NCBI GenBank assembly: GCA_902791475.1
Contig: CADAWC010000001.1
Location: forward strand, 62,001-126,000
Direction: 5' to 3'
DNA from: Fibrobacter succinogenes
GTDB lineage: Bacteria; Fibrobacterota; Fibrobacteria; Fibrobacterales; Fibrobacteraceae
DNA: 64,000 nucleotides
Position 1 is the stretch's first letter, and every line of letters begins with the position of its first letter. Shown here one piece after another: positions 18,475 to 27,123 of the stretch. The notes beneath the pieces were generated by a model. That model saw nothing but the letters and a program-made list of their open reading frames with translations. It was not told the DNA's origin and made no database searches. A program made the translations under genes and the position numbers.

Positions 18475-18972
18475 ATGTCCCTACAGCAGAACATCGGTGT
18501 GGCCCTCAGGGCGTTGCGCGCGCAGAAAGGCGTCTCGCAAGAAAAACTGGCACTCGAAACCGGCATCGGTCGGCGCTACATGAGCGACATCGAGAACGGT
18601 CGCCGGAATGTCTCGCTCGAAATTGTCGAGAAAATTGCCACATACTTTGAGATGAGCGCGAGCGAACTCGTTGGGAGAATCGAGACTGCCGATTGTCCGC
18701 CCCTCACGCTGAACGGACTCAAGGACATTCTCTGCGAGCGCGGCTACGAAGATGCCGTGGTACTCGAAAGCCCCGACTACCTTGGCGCAATTGTCGGCGT
18801 GAGCGACGACGGGCGCGTCATCTACGACTACGAGAAAATGGCACGGTGCCTAATGGAAACCGACGGCATGGACTACGAGGAAGCAACTGAATTCATTGAC
18901 TTCAACACCCTCGGAGCGCTTCCGTATATGGGCGAGAAACGGCCGATAATTTTGAATAAGATTGAGGGGTGA
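18475..18972 (+). CDS. XRE-family transcriptional regulator of the McrBC locus
   Basis: A 165-residue protein. Residues 5-65 form a classical XRE helix-turn-helix (ALRALRAQKGVSQEKLALE, then RRYMSDIENGRRNVSL). The C-terminal part (VLESPDYLGAIVGVSDDGRVIYDYEKM ending LPYMG) is a separate small domain seen on related regulators and stand-alone proteins. Its size and position resemble controller proteins of restriction systems. It is preceded by dyad copy A and followed by copy B, so it probably autoregulates and also controls the downstream restriction genes. Starts with ATG at 18475; the ribosome site is weak. Confidence 0.82.
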   Translation: MSLQQNIGVALRALRAQKGVSQEKLALETGIGRRYMSDIENGRRNVSLEIVEKIATYFEMSASELVGRIETADCPPLTLNGLKDILCERGYEDAVVLESPDYLGAIVGVSDDGRVIYDYEKMARCLMETDGMDYEEATEFIDFNTLGALPYMGEKRPIILNKIEG

Positions 18973-19005
18973 TTGCACTAATACATTTGAGCCATTTTTC
19001 TTGGT

Positions 19006-19050
19006 GTGCACTATACGGCGTGGCTATTTGCCATGCCGTTTATATGTTTG
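19006..19050 (+). promoter_or_regulatory. Copy B of the duplicated 45-bp dyad element before the reader-mcrBC genes
   Basis: Same length and arrangement as copy A: GTGCACTATA, inverted arms ACGGCGTGGC and GCCATGCCGT around TATTT, then TTTATATGTTTG. Several differences from copy A change both arms together, so pairing is kept. It lies 21 bp before the 19072 start. Confidence 0.7.
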
Positions 19051-19071
19051 CATTGAGTTGAGGAACTTATT

Positions 19072-19554
19072 ATGGCTATAGATTTACCATTTGAAGAAGG
19101 CGACTGGGTTGATTCACAAACTTGGTCAAAAGCGTTCGGCGTCTCTCCATATAGAGGTATTACACCTTCAAACAAATACAAATTGATTGTTTGTATTTCT
19201 GTGGCTGAAAGCGAAGGTGTCCCATATCAAGATAAATGGTATCATCGCTCTGAATGGGATGGCGTCGCTTATACTGGAGAAGGATTAAAGGGAGACATGA
19301 CTCTCACAAAAGGGAACGGACGCCTTGAGAAAGAAAAATCAGCGTATTTCTTTAGAAAAATAGAGGGCGAAAATAAATACCTCTATTGTGGCAAATTTAT
19401 CATGGTTGAGGAACCGGGAAATCGCAATCCAAGAGTGGAACAACAGCCCGATGTAGATGGAAAAATGCGCAATGTCTGGATATTCAATATGAAATATGCA
19501 AAGGGGCATTATCCAGAAAAGCTTGCTCTCGAAATGCAGGCTTTCGAAGAATAA
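19072..19554 (+). CDS. Small PUA/SRA-like protein, candidate modified-DNA reader
   Basis: A 160-residue soluble protein. The central block, YTGEGLKGDMTLTKGNGRLE followed by a YFFRKIEG and LYCGKFIMVE, resembles the SRA/YDG and ScoMcrA-type PUA-like domains that read modified bases (GDMTLTxGN is the shared core). It lies immediately before McrB (25 bp from stop to start) and after a dyad element, so it could serve as the specificity subunit of a split type IV restriction system. The SRA assignment is by eye and needs structural comparison; alternative is a host-interaction protein of unknown role. Confidence 0.55.
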   Translation: MAIDLPFEEGDWVDSQTWSKAFGVSPYRGITPSNKYKLIVCISVAESEGVPYQDKWYHRSEWDGVAYTGEGLKGDMTLTKGNGRLEKEKSAYFFRKIEGENKYLYCGKFIMVEEPGNRNPRVEQQPDVDGKMRNVWIFNMKYAKGHYPEKLALEMQAFEE

Positions 19555-19578
19555 TTGAGAAAAAAAAGGAGCGAACCA

Positions 19579-21021
19579 ATGTTTTCCGATTTCAAAAATG
19601 ATAAAAATTACGTAAAATTTTTCGAGGATACCATAAAAGATTTCGGTGGTGTAGGCCGAGGCGAAAAAAAGAAATATGTTATGAGGAATAACACCACCCC
19701 TTTCCCTGATAAAGGCGCGTATTTCGGATGTATAGCGGAAGGAGAAGATACTACAGGCGCTTATTCTGACCTAAGCATCGTTGTTTTTCCGAGTAACGAA
19801 AGAGAATCTGCGCAAGATAGATGGCTCATTGCTTTAGGCGTAGGTAGTCTGGGCTTTAAAAATGATTATGACTTAGTGACGCTTCCCGGAACTAGGCGAC
19901 TATTTCGAAAATACTTAAAAGAAAATTTCTTCGTGAAAAATGATTTTCAAGATATTGAATCTTCTGATGGGTTTAATGGTTTTTGTTCGGAGATTCCAGA
20001 GACGTTAGAAAATGCCGTAACGAGTTATGGGAACGTCCTTCTCACTTGTTCTTTATTTAATCCGAATAATAAAGAAGAAAGCGAAAAACTTATAAAAACT
20101 TACTTGGCGATTTACGCCACTCTTCGTCATTGGCCTTCAAATGGAATTCACCGACGCGAAGTAAATGCCGCACTTGTTCAACAGTCTGAAGTCAATGATG
20201 ATGAAGAAAATGTTCGTAATTTGCTTCTAAAACGCAAATATGTTGTTTTGCAGGGCGCTCCTGGAACGGGAAAAACTCGCTTAGCCAAAAGAATTCCAGG
20301 AAGAAATGACATTGTCCTTTTTACACAATTTCATGCAGAGACATCGTACAGTGATTTTGTGTATGGAATTGTGCCAAAAGTAGACAGTACTGTACTGGGA
20401 TATTCCTTACATGAGGGCGTTTTTGTCCAAGCTATTAGAGAGGCTTTAAAAACCGAAAATGCCGAAAAAAAAGTTTTTCTTATTATCGACGAAATAAATC
20501 GTGCTAATTTGTCCAATGTACTTGGCCCTTGTTTTTATTTGTTCGAGCCCATAATGTCTGGCCAGAATGTCAAAATAGAGTTGTGTCCCAAAAATGGCGA
20601 CAATGAGGCTCTTGAACTAGATAAATTGCCTGACAATTTTTTTGTGATTGCAACGATGAATACTGCAGACAGAAGCCTTGCTGTCGTTGATTTTGCGTTA
20701 AGACGTCGTTTTGCTTGGTACTCGCTTTTGCCACATGCCATTGATGAAGTTCCTGGGGCTGGACTAAAATTCCATGAACCAGAATTTAACGTCATTTCTG
20801 ACATTTTCGAACGATATGCAAAAGACGAAGAATTGAGCCTACAGCCGGGCCATGCCTATTTTATAACTCTGGATTCAGATCCTGAAAGTATAAAAGATAG
20901 ACTTCGTTATGAGGTGATGCCACTTATAAAAGAGTATCTTATGGACGGCATGCTGCCCCGAGCAAAAGATGATTTTATTCGTTTTTTCCGTGAATACGCC
21001 AATGTGGAGATGTTCAATTGA
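19579..21021 (+). CDS. mcrB: McrB-type AAA+ NTPase of a type IV restriction system
   Basis: A 480-residue protein. Residues 1-200 resemble the MrcB N-terminal domain; the AAA+ domain has Walker A GAPGTGKT (226-233), Walker B IIDEINR (D304, E305), and MNTADRS (361-364 region), the McrB variant of the GTP-specificity motif, then LRRRFAW. McrB assembles into rings that translocate DNA using GTP and activate McrC for cutting of modified DNA. I choose ATG at 19579, which has AGGAG eight bases upstream, over a TTG at 19555. Its TGA overlaps the mcrC ATG by one base. Confidence 0.9.
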   Translation: MFSDFKNDKNYVKFFEDTIKDFGGVGRGEKKKYVMRNNTTPFPDKGAYFGCIAEGEDTTGAYSDLSIVVFPSNERESAQDRWLIALGVGSLGFKNDYDLVTLPGTRRLFRKYLKENFFVKNDFQDIESSDGFNGFCSEIPETLENAVTSYGNVLLTCSLFNPNNKEESEKLIKTYLAIYATLRHWPSNGIHRREVNAALVQQSEVNDDEENVRNLLLKRKYVVLQGAPGTGKTRLAKRIPGRNDIVLFTQFHAETSYSDFVYGIVPKVDSTVLGYSLHEGVFVQAIREALKTENAEKKVFLIIDEINRANLSNVLGPCFYLFEPIMSGQNVKIELCPKNGDNEALELDKLPDNFFVIATMNTADRSLAVVDFALRRRFAWYSLLPHAIDEVPGAGLKFHEPEFNVISDIFERYAKDEELSLQPGHAYFITLDSDPESIKDRLRYEVMPLIKEYLMDGMLPRAKDDFIRFFREYANVEMFN

Positions 21022-22379
21022 TGGAGGAAAAGATCTTTCATCAAATGGAATGTTTATCGGAATCAAAGCCAATAAAAGCTATAGATATATACGAAAAGCT
21101 TTTTGACAAAAGATGCGATAAACGACACCTGGAAAGTGCTGTACAAAGATTCATTCTTTTGAATAAAATAGTGTTTCGTTTTCTTGGTATTGAAATAGAA
21201 CTAAGTGGAACGGGATCCGGCCTCTCCTTAAAATTTCGATCTTCCAACTTCATTGGCTCAGTTCCTGTAAGGATGCCTTACGACGGTATTGCGCATAAGG
21301 ATTTCCAAGTTACACCAAGATTCGACAGTTCGAACAATATATACTCAAACCTAACACAGTTACTAAGCAAATTAAACTATTCTATTTCGCCAGAATTTAT
21401 AGATGGTGCAAAACTGACTCAGCCACTTTTATTGCGGCCTCCTATGTATTATGAAGCAGCCAAATACATAGACGTATTTGAGCGGAGCTGTAAGGTAAAT
21501 TGGGTGAAATTCGAAGTTGTCCAAGCGGAGCATTGTTTCCCCAAATCAAATACAAATTGGTCTAAATATGCGTTAACTTCATCCGACCCACGGAAGGCGT
21601 TGCACTATACATCATCTGATAGTATCTTGTCTAAAAACCACCGCGAATGGCAAGAACTAAAGTATGTATTTGAAAAAGCATGCTCCATCATTCTACAGCC
21701 ACATGTTCCTGGATCTATTCGCTATAAATTTTTAGATCAAATGGATTCTTTAAAAAGAAAGACTGCATCCATTACGCCGCAACAAACGAATTATATAGCC
21801 ATCCGTGCAAGCGATCCTTTCTATATAAAGGAGGTTAAGCAGCAGGCCAATATACTGTTACAAAACACCTTTACTTCCAGCGTGTCGGCTTGGCGTATGG
21901 ATATGGCTCAATTATTTGAGCGATATGTGCAATATATCACTACGATGGCTGCAAAGGGGCGAAATGCATCGGTAAAAGCGAACAGCCGAATTCGAGGACG
22001 AGGAAATATGCCTCAATGGGGGTTAAGATATCTAGAACCTGACTTGTTGATCAAAATGAATGACAAGATTATTATGGCTGACGCCAAGTACAAGGCGCAC
22101 AATTATGCATTCCACACAAAATCCGATGTATTGAAGGAATCGCACCGATCAGATTTACACCAAATTTTGGCATACTGTTCTTTTTCTCCTGAAAAGGACA
22201 AAACAGGGGTTCTATTTTATCCTTCCAATGATGCCCGAATTCGCAAAATACAATATACTGAACAGTTATGTGGAATAAGCAACAAAGTCTTTTTATGTGG
22301 ATTGCCTTTTGGAATCGATGGAATTGATTCTTCGATAAAACTCGTGAGAGATCTTTTGGTGAATGCGGACTTGGACTGA
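21021..22379 (+). CDS. mcrC: McrC-type nuclease subunit
   Basis: A 452-residue McrC family protein. The C-terminal PD-(D/E)xK nuclease is visible as EPDLLIK (D341) followed by ADAKYK (D354, K356), and SDLHQILAY is the trailing QxxxY-type motif. The N-terminal half should contact McrB. Start ATG at 21021 overlaps the mcrB stop (TGATG); a TTG one codon earlier is possible. No methyltransferase is nearby, in keeping with a type IV system that attacks modified foreign DNA. The following 294 bp are AT-rich and hold no gene I can support. Confidence 0.88.
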   Translation: MEEKIFHQMECLSESKPIKAIDIYEKLFDKRCDKRHLESAVQRFILLNKIVFRFLGIEIELSGTGSGLSLKFRSSNFIGSVPVRMPYDGIAHKDFQVTPRFDSSNNIYSNLTQLLSKLNYSISPEFIDGAKLTQPLLLRPPMYYEAAKYIDVFERSCKVNWVKFEVVQAEHCFPKSNTNWSKYALTSSDPRKALHYTSSDSILSKNHREWQELKYVFEKACSIILQPHVPGSIRYKFLDQMDSLKRKTASITPQQTNYIAIRASDPFYIKEVKQQANILLQNTFTSSVSAWRMDMAQLFERYVQYITTMAAKGRNASVKANSRIRGRGNMPQWGLRYLEPDLLIKMNDKIIMADAKYKAHNYAFHTKSDVLKESHRSDLHQILAYCSFSPEKDKTGVLFYPSNDARIRKIQYTEQLCGISNKVFLCGLPFGIDGIDSSIKLVRDLLVNADLD

Positions 22380-22673
22380 ATCGTATAACTTTCTTCCATT
22401 TGTAAATATATCAGTTTGATAAAGTGCAAGAATGCAGAATTGATTGGATAAGCAAACCACTATGTGGTTGTGTTTTGAAGTGAATGGGTTTAGTTTAATA
22501 AGTAATTTTTTTATTGTGCCGAATTTTCTACAAAAAATGCTACAGAAATTTTTTTCAAACAATAAATAGAACTGTTTTGAAACATCTAAATAAAATTCCT
22601 ACACTTTATCTGTTGTTTTTTGTTCGTATTTTTTGTAGTTTATCCCTACCAATTATTTTAAGGAGTACACATT

Positions 22674-23168
22674 ATGAGAAAACTGATTCTTCCTATTGCT
22701 GCCTTTGCTATGGCTTCGTTTGTTGCCTGTAGTGACGATAGTTCGCCAAACGCTCCGGCGGCCGGTCCAAAACAGGATACGCTCCCGGCGAGTGTTGATA
22801 AGTTCTTTGATCTGGATAACAACTACACTTGTTCCCAGACTGTGAACAAGTGCGCAACTGTCGCTGTCACGGGTTATTCTGAATTGGCTCAATGCAATGG
22901 CGCTCAGTGGGATATGCAGACTTTGGGCAATCCTGTGGCGGGTTGCGAAAATGCTGCTCCGGCCACGAATCCTCCTGCAACTGATACGCCTGCTACAGGC
23001 ACGCCCACTACTGATACTCCGGCAACGGGCGCGATGGTTTCTTGCGATGTCCCGGGTGTCTTTGGCGAATGCCTTGAATATCCGGCAGGCAGTGCAGAAG
23101 CGGCTGCGATAGAAGCCCAGTGTGTGAGTGTGATGATGGGGACTCTCGGCACGGGTTGCGCAAAGTAA
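22674..23168 (+). CDS. Small lipoprotein with PT-rich linker
   Basis: A 164-residue secreted protein with a lipobox (SFVACS, Cys19). The mature part has two Cys pairs and a Pro/Thr-rich linker with repeats of TDTPATG-type sequence (about residues 98-123), then a Cys-containing end. Such linkers are typical of Fibrobacter surface proteins. ATG has AGGAG nine bases upstream. Function unknown; a structural or adhesion role is only a guess. Confidence 0.7.
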   Translation: MRKLILPIAAFAMASFVACSDDSSPNAPAAGPKQDTLPASVDKFFDLDNNYTCSQTVNKCATVAVTGYSELAQCNGAQWDMQTLGNPVAGCENAAPATNPPATDTPATGTPTTDTPATGAMVSCDVPGVFGECLEYPAGSAEAAAIEAQCVSVMMGTLGTGCAK

Positions 23169-23191
23169 TCTAAATCCTTAGAATGGATGGA

Positions 23192-23217
23192 AAAGTCGGC
23201 CGCAGGGTCGGCTTTTT
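23192..23217 (+). terminator. Rho-independent terminator after the lipoprotein gene
   Basis: Arms AAAGTCGGCC and GGTCGGCTTT pair with two G-U positions around a four-base loop, followed by a T tract. Confidence 0.75.
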
Positions 23218-23249
23218 TGTATCTTGTCGATAAAACTAAGGAAACGAAA

Positions 23250-24032
23250 ATGATCGGCTTAAGAAGAAATTTGGCGATGAAGGTCGCTATCTTTGTTGTG
23301 TCTGCGGTTCTTGCGGCGGGGGCGTCCGAAGATATTAAAATCGTTAAAATCAACGATGACAATTTCGAAAAGGAAATTCTGCATTCCAAGAAGCCTGTGA
23401 TTCTGGAAGTCTCATCAACGAGCTGCCCGCCGTGCCTTGTCATGATTCCGACGCTTATCGGTATTGCAAAAAATTACAGCGATATCAAGATTGCGTCTAT
23501 CGGGATTGACGAACCGAATATCGAGAAAATCAAGAATACGCTCCCGATTCGGGCGTTTCCGACGTTCTTTTTCATCAAGGACGGTCGCATTATAAACCAG
23601 CGCGTGGGCGTCGTCAAGGAACTGGAGCTTCTGAGCGCGTTGGATTACACCCCAAAGCCAAGTGCTGCGCAAAAGACGAAGAACAAATCGAAAAAGAAGA
23701 ATGCGCACAAGAATCTTGTCTGCAAGGTGGATGGCCAGTTCAATGGACTCAAGAATCTTGTGACGATTTCGTTTGTGTTCGGCGATTCAGAAATTGAGAA
23801 TGTTGATATCGTGACGGATGTGTTTGTGCCACCGGAGCAGTTCGACAGGCGCGACCAGATGATGGAACATATCCGCGCGAGTGGCAAGGGCGAGGTGGTC
23901 CCGACGATGACGGGTTTCCAGATGCATATTGACAACGATTGCCGGTTTATGAAGGCGATGGACATGAAGCGCACTTCGACTTACGGCGAAATGCGCGCTG
24001 GGCTTGAGTTGCAGGGATTTACTTGCAAGTAG
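23250..24032 (+). CDS. Exported thioredoxin-fold protein (CPPC)
   Basis: A 260-residue protein with a signal peptide (hydrophobic residues 9-24, cut near AGA-SE) and a thioredoxin domain over about residues 28-135. The active site is STSCPPCLVM (Cys59, Cys62), and a cis-Pro region lies in RAFPTFFFIKDG. CPPC is unusual compared with the usual CGPC and points to a distinct redox potential. A Lys-rich linker leads to about 90 residues that include NDCRFMKAM and a C-terminal Cys, unlike any domain I recognise. Likely periplasmic. Chosen start has AAGGA eight bases upstream; the longer frame runs through the preceding terminator. Confidence 0.78.
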   Translation: MIGLRRNLAMKVAIFVVSAVLAAGASEDIKIVKINDDNFEKEILHSKKPVILEVSSTSCPPCLVMIPTLIGIAKNYSDIKIASIGIDEPNIEKIKNTLPIRAFPTFFFIKDGRIINQRVGVVKELELLSALDYTPKPSAAQKTKNKSKKKNAHKNLVCKVDGQFNGLKNLVTISFVFGDSEIENVDIVTDVFVPPEQFDRRDQMMEHIRASGKGEVVPTMTGFQMHIDNDCRFMKAMDMKRTSTYGEMRAGLELQGFTCK

Positions 24033-24121
24033 TTTTGTCAATCCGACAATAAAAACGCTCAAATTGCTGTAAAATGCCCCCTTTATGGGGGTATTTTTTA
24101 TTGTGGTAAAAAGGATGTGGT

Positions 24122-26047
24122 ATGAAAAACAAATTTCTCTTTTTATTTTTGGCGGTTTCTGCTTCTCAGGCCGCGGTGAATCTGGGTGTAAGTCTTGGCG
24201 ATAGCATCAAGCCGGTGACGCATGTGGCGACGGGCTCGCTTTATGGCCTTACTGAGAGTCTTCCGAGCAATATCGAGCGTGATGTCGCCCCGCTCAAGCC
24301 GAACGTGTTCCTTTCTCCGGCGCGCAGCGGTAACGGTCGCCAACAGCCGATTGGTGGGGCTTTCCTTGTGGCTCCCCGTGTCGAAAGCATTGGTGCGAAA
24401 ATTCAGATTCGCCTTGCTGACGTTTTGCCGGGATGGCCGTACAAGTTCCAGAATATGGACCACTGGAAAAATGAAGTAAAATCGGTCATCAACGACAAGC
24501 TTAAATCAAACAACAAGAATTTTGACGGTTACGAAATCTGGAACGAGCCGAATGACACTTGGAAATCGAATATTGACTTCAATTCCGGTCTCTGGAAACA
24601 GACTTACGATTTGATTCGGCAGATGGACCCTGGTGCAAAGATTATCGGCCCTTCGTACTCTTTCTACCACGCTTCGCAAATGGAAGCGTTTATCAAGTAT
24701 TGTGCACAGAATAACTGCTTGCCCGATGTCGTGAGCTGGCACCAGTGGGGGAGTGGTGGCTTTGTTGGAGCTGTCGAAACCTACCGCGCGCTTGAAAAAA
24801 AGTATAACGTGACTCCGCGTCCGCTCAGCATTAATGAATATTCTTCGACGGAGCATTCCGAAGAAGGTTGCCCGGGGCTTTCGGTTCCGTTTATTGCAAA
24901 GTTTGAACGTCACGGCGTCGAAAGTGCAATGATTTCCTGGTGGTTTGTACCGCTTCCGGGTCGCTTGGGAAGTTTGCTCACCAAGGACAATGAACGTGGC
25001 GGCGGCTGGTGGCTTTATAAGTGGTATGGCGACATGAGCGGCTACATGGCTAAAGTGATCCCGCCGAACGACAAGAGCGATGGCGTGGACGGTTTTGCCG
25101 CTCTCGACAAGAAGAAGGGCTTTGCAAGTATCGTGCTTGGCGGCAACACCAAGGGCGATGTGAATGTGAATATTTCGGGCATCCCTGCAGAATTTGGCAG
25201 TCTGGTAAATGTCTCTGTAGAATATGTTGTATGGGAAAATAAGGACAAGGCAGTGCCTTCGACCACGACTGTATCAAATAAGGATTACGATGTAAGTGGC
25301 GGAAAGATTACGGTGCCTGTAAATATCACGAATACAAAGTATGGCTATCGTGTGTATATCACGCCGATTATTCCGCAAGCCCCTTACAAGGATACGGCTA
25401 TGGAGATTCCTGGTAAAGTCGAAGTCGAAAATTACGATGTAGGCGGTTCGGGCAAGGCTTATCTTGATTTGGATGATGATAACAAAGGTGGTGAATATCG
25501 CGAAGACGCTGTTGATATCGTGAAGGCCGGCGATGGCTATGCCGTTGGTTACACGCAAGAGGGCGAATGGCTTGAGTACACTGTGAAAGTTGCTGAAAAA
25601 GAAGATTATGCGGTTTCAGTCCGCTATGCGACTTCTTCGGAAAATACGGGCATGAAGCTGTATGTCGATGGCAAGGTCGCCTTGGACAATGTCGCGTTCC
25701 CGCAAGGCGCGGACTGGGAAACTTATTCGACGGTCGATGCCGGGAAGGTGAGTCTTTCTGCGGGCGAACATGTGCTCAAGCTTGAAATTGTCGGAAACTA
25801 CGTCAATATTGACTGGCTGAACTTTGAAAGCGAAAAGACGATTGCGATTGGAAAGCCTATGCTGCACGCTGTTCCGCATGAGGCTAGTTATGATGTGTTC
25901 GATATGCAAGGTCGCCTTGTTGCAAAATTGAAGGCGTTCGGCTCCGAAAGTTTGCGCTCAAAAATTTCAGCTACGGTGAAGCGCCCTGGAACCTACATTG
26001 CAAAGCCTCAAACGGGCGGAAAAATGTTGCGAATTTCGGTGAAATAG
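24122..26047 (+). CDS. Secreted glycoside hydrolase (clan GH-A, GH39-like) with CBM6-type module
   Basis: A 641-residue secreted enzyme. Signal peptide 1-17 (SQA-AV). The catalytic part has a clan GH-A pattern: EIWNEPN gives the likely acid/base E142 and SINEYSS the likely nucleophile E239, with HQWGSGG between. After a beta-rich domain comes a CBM6-like module (about residues 425-555: IPGKVEVENYD, GEWLEYTVKV, NYVNIDWLNF). The C-terminal 65 residues resemble the basic Fibrobacter module found on secreted plant-wall enzymes. It probably cuts a hemicellulose, but the family number and substrate need a search. Transcribed alone, with a strong terminator shared with the convergent operon. Confidence 0.8.
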   Translation: MKNKFLFLFLAVSASQAAVNLGVSLGDSIKPVTHVATGSLYGLTESLPSNIERDVAPLKPNVFLSPARSGNGRQQPIGGAFLVAPRVESIGAKIQIRLADVLPGWPYKFQNMDHWKNEVKSVINDKLKSNNKNFDGYEIWNEPNDTWKSNIDFNSGLWKQTYDLIRQMDPGAKIIGPSYSFYHASQMEAFIKYCAQNNCLPDVVSWHQWGSGGFVGAVETYRALEKKYNVTPRPLSINEYSSTEHSEEGCPGLSVPFIAKFERHGVESAMISWWFVPLPGRLGSLLTKDNERGGGWWLYKWYGDMSGYMAKVIPPNDKSDGVDGFAALDKKKGFASIVLGGNTKGDVNVNISGIPAEFGSLVNVSVEYVVWENKDKAVPSTTTVSNKDYDVSGGKITVPVNITNTKYGYRVYITPIIPQAPYKDTAMEIPGKVEVENYDVGGSGKAYLDLDDDNKGGEYREDAVDIVKAGDGYAVGYTQEGEWLEYTVKVAEKEDYAVSVRYATSSENTGMKLYVDGKVALDNVAFPQGADWETYSTVDAGKVSLSAGEHVLKLEIVGNYVNIDWLNFESEKTIAIGKPMLHAVPHEASYDVFDMQGRLVAKLKAFGSESLRSKISATVKRPGTYIAKPQTGGKMLRISVK

Positions 26048-26090
26048 GTTAAAAACTTTATTCGCTAAAGTTTGTTTAAAACTTGCGCCA

Positions 26091-26122
26091 AAAAGCCGGT
26101 TCCTTATGGAGCCGGCTTCTTT
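26091..26122. terminator. Bidirectional terminator between convergent genes
   Basis: Arms AAGCCGGTTCC and GGAGCCGGCTT around TTAT form a stem of 11 bp with one G-U. A run of A precedes it and a T-rich run follows it, so it can serve both the glycosidase and the phosphatase operon. Confidence 0.8.
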
Positions 26123-26141
26123 GTAGGAGTCTATGAGGAGT

Positions 26142-26681
26142 CTATGAATTTTTCAAAATGTGCTGTAGCAAGGCGGTACAGCCTTCGTTGACGTCTTGCC
26201 AGGTGGCTTCGAAATCGCCTGTGTACCAGGGGTCTGCAACGTCGCGGTTTTTGCCCGCCCAATCCATGAGAAGCGAAACTTTGCCGACTCGTGAATCGCG
26301 CGCATCTTTGTATTGCGCAAGTTCTCGTTCGTAAATGTCACGGGGTAAAATCCAACGGAGATTCCGCAGGTTATTTTGATCCATGAGCACGATGTAGTCG
26401 TAATGATTGTAGTCGGCGACGGTCATTTGTCGGGCCGTTTTTCCGCTACAGTCGATGCCGTGACTGGCGAGCATGCGCCTTGCGGGCGGGTACACCGGAT
26501 TTCCGATTTCTTCAGTGCTTGTCGCTGCAGATGCTATCTCGAAGTCTGCGGCGGTTAACGCTGTGTTCGTCGTGACTTGTTTTGCGGACGAACTAATGTC
26601 GCGTACCAACTTTTTCATTACAAATTCTGCCATCGGGCTACGGCAAATGTTCCCGTGACATACGAACAAGATTTTTATCAT
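26142..26681 (-). CDS. Low-molecular-weight protein tyrosine phosphatase
   Basis: A 179-residue LMW-PTP. The phosphate loop is CHGNICRS (Cys8 to Arg14), and the general-acid Asp is in VADPWYTGDFE. It is last in the gpx-ohrR operon, overlapping the regulator stop by 4 bp. LMW-PTPs often reverse tyrosine kinases of polysaccharide export, but no such kinase is visible here. An insertion (about residues 30-60) makes it slightly longer than the usual 150-160 residues. Confidence 0.92.
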   Translation of the reverse strand: MIKILFVCHGNICRSPMAEFVMKKLVRDISSSAKQVTTNTALTAADFEIASAATSTEEIGNPVYPPARRMLASHGIDCSGKTARQMTVADYNHYDYIVLMDQNNLRNLRWILPRDIYERELAQYKDARDSRVGKVSLLMDWAGKNRDVADPWYTGDFEATWQDVNEGCTALLQHILKNS

Positions 26682-27115
26682 GCGTCTTTCCTAAGGCTTT
26701 CCAAGATTTTGTAAAGCGTGCAGTAAAGCGACTTGGCTTCGTCTTCTGACAAATTTACGCAACTTGCCATGGACTTAGGAACGTTCGCGGCTTTTAGTTG
26801 CAATTTTTCACCTTCATCAGTAAGGCTTACTGAAAGGCAACGCTCATCACTTGCTTCGCGGGTGCGCGTGATGTAGCCTTTGCTCTCGAGTTTTTTCAGG
26901 AGCGGTGTGAGCGTTCCCGAATCGAGGTAGAGCTTTTGGCCGAGCTCGGTGACGTTGCACTTTTTCTCTTCCCACAGCACGAGCATCACGATGTACTGCG
27001 TGTAGGTGAGGTCGAGCGGTTCCAAGAATGGCGCGTAACGGCGCGTGATTTCCTTGGATACTGCATACAACGGAAAGCATAGTTGATTTTCAAGTTTTAG
27101 TTGAGGACAAATCAT
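26678..27115 (-). CDS. OhrR-like MarR-family peroxide regulator
   Basis: A 145-residue MarR protein of the OhrR type. The N-terminus LENQLCFPLYA carries Cys13, the position of the peroxide-sensing Cys in OhrR. The winged helix has YTQYIVMLVLWE, ELGQKLYLDSGTLTPLLKKLE and a wing with DERC. OhrR-type repressors release DNA when the Cys is oxidised by organic peroxide. It sits 8 bp downstream of a glutathione peroxidase gene, and a palindrome covers that operon's promoter, so peroxide-induced derepression of gpx is the clear inference. Confidence 0.9.
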   Translation of the reverse strand: MICPQLKLENQLCFPLYAVSKEITRRYAPFLEPLDLTYTQYIVMLVLWEEKKCNVTELGQKLYLDSGTLTPLLKKLESKGYITRTREASDERCLSVSLTDEGEKLQLKAANVPKSMASCVNLSEDEAKSLYCTLYKILESLRKDA

Positions 27116-27123
27116 TGCACCTC

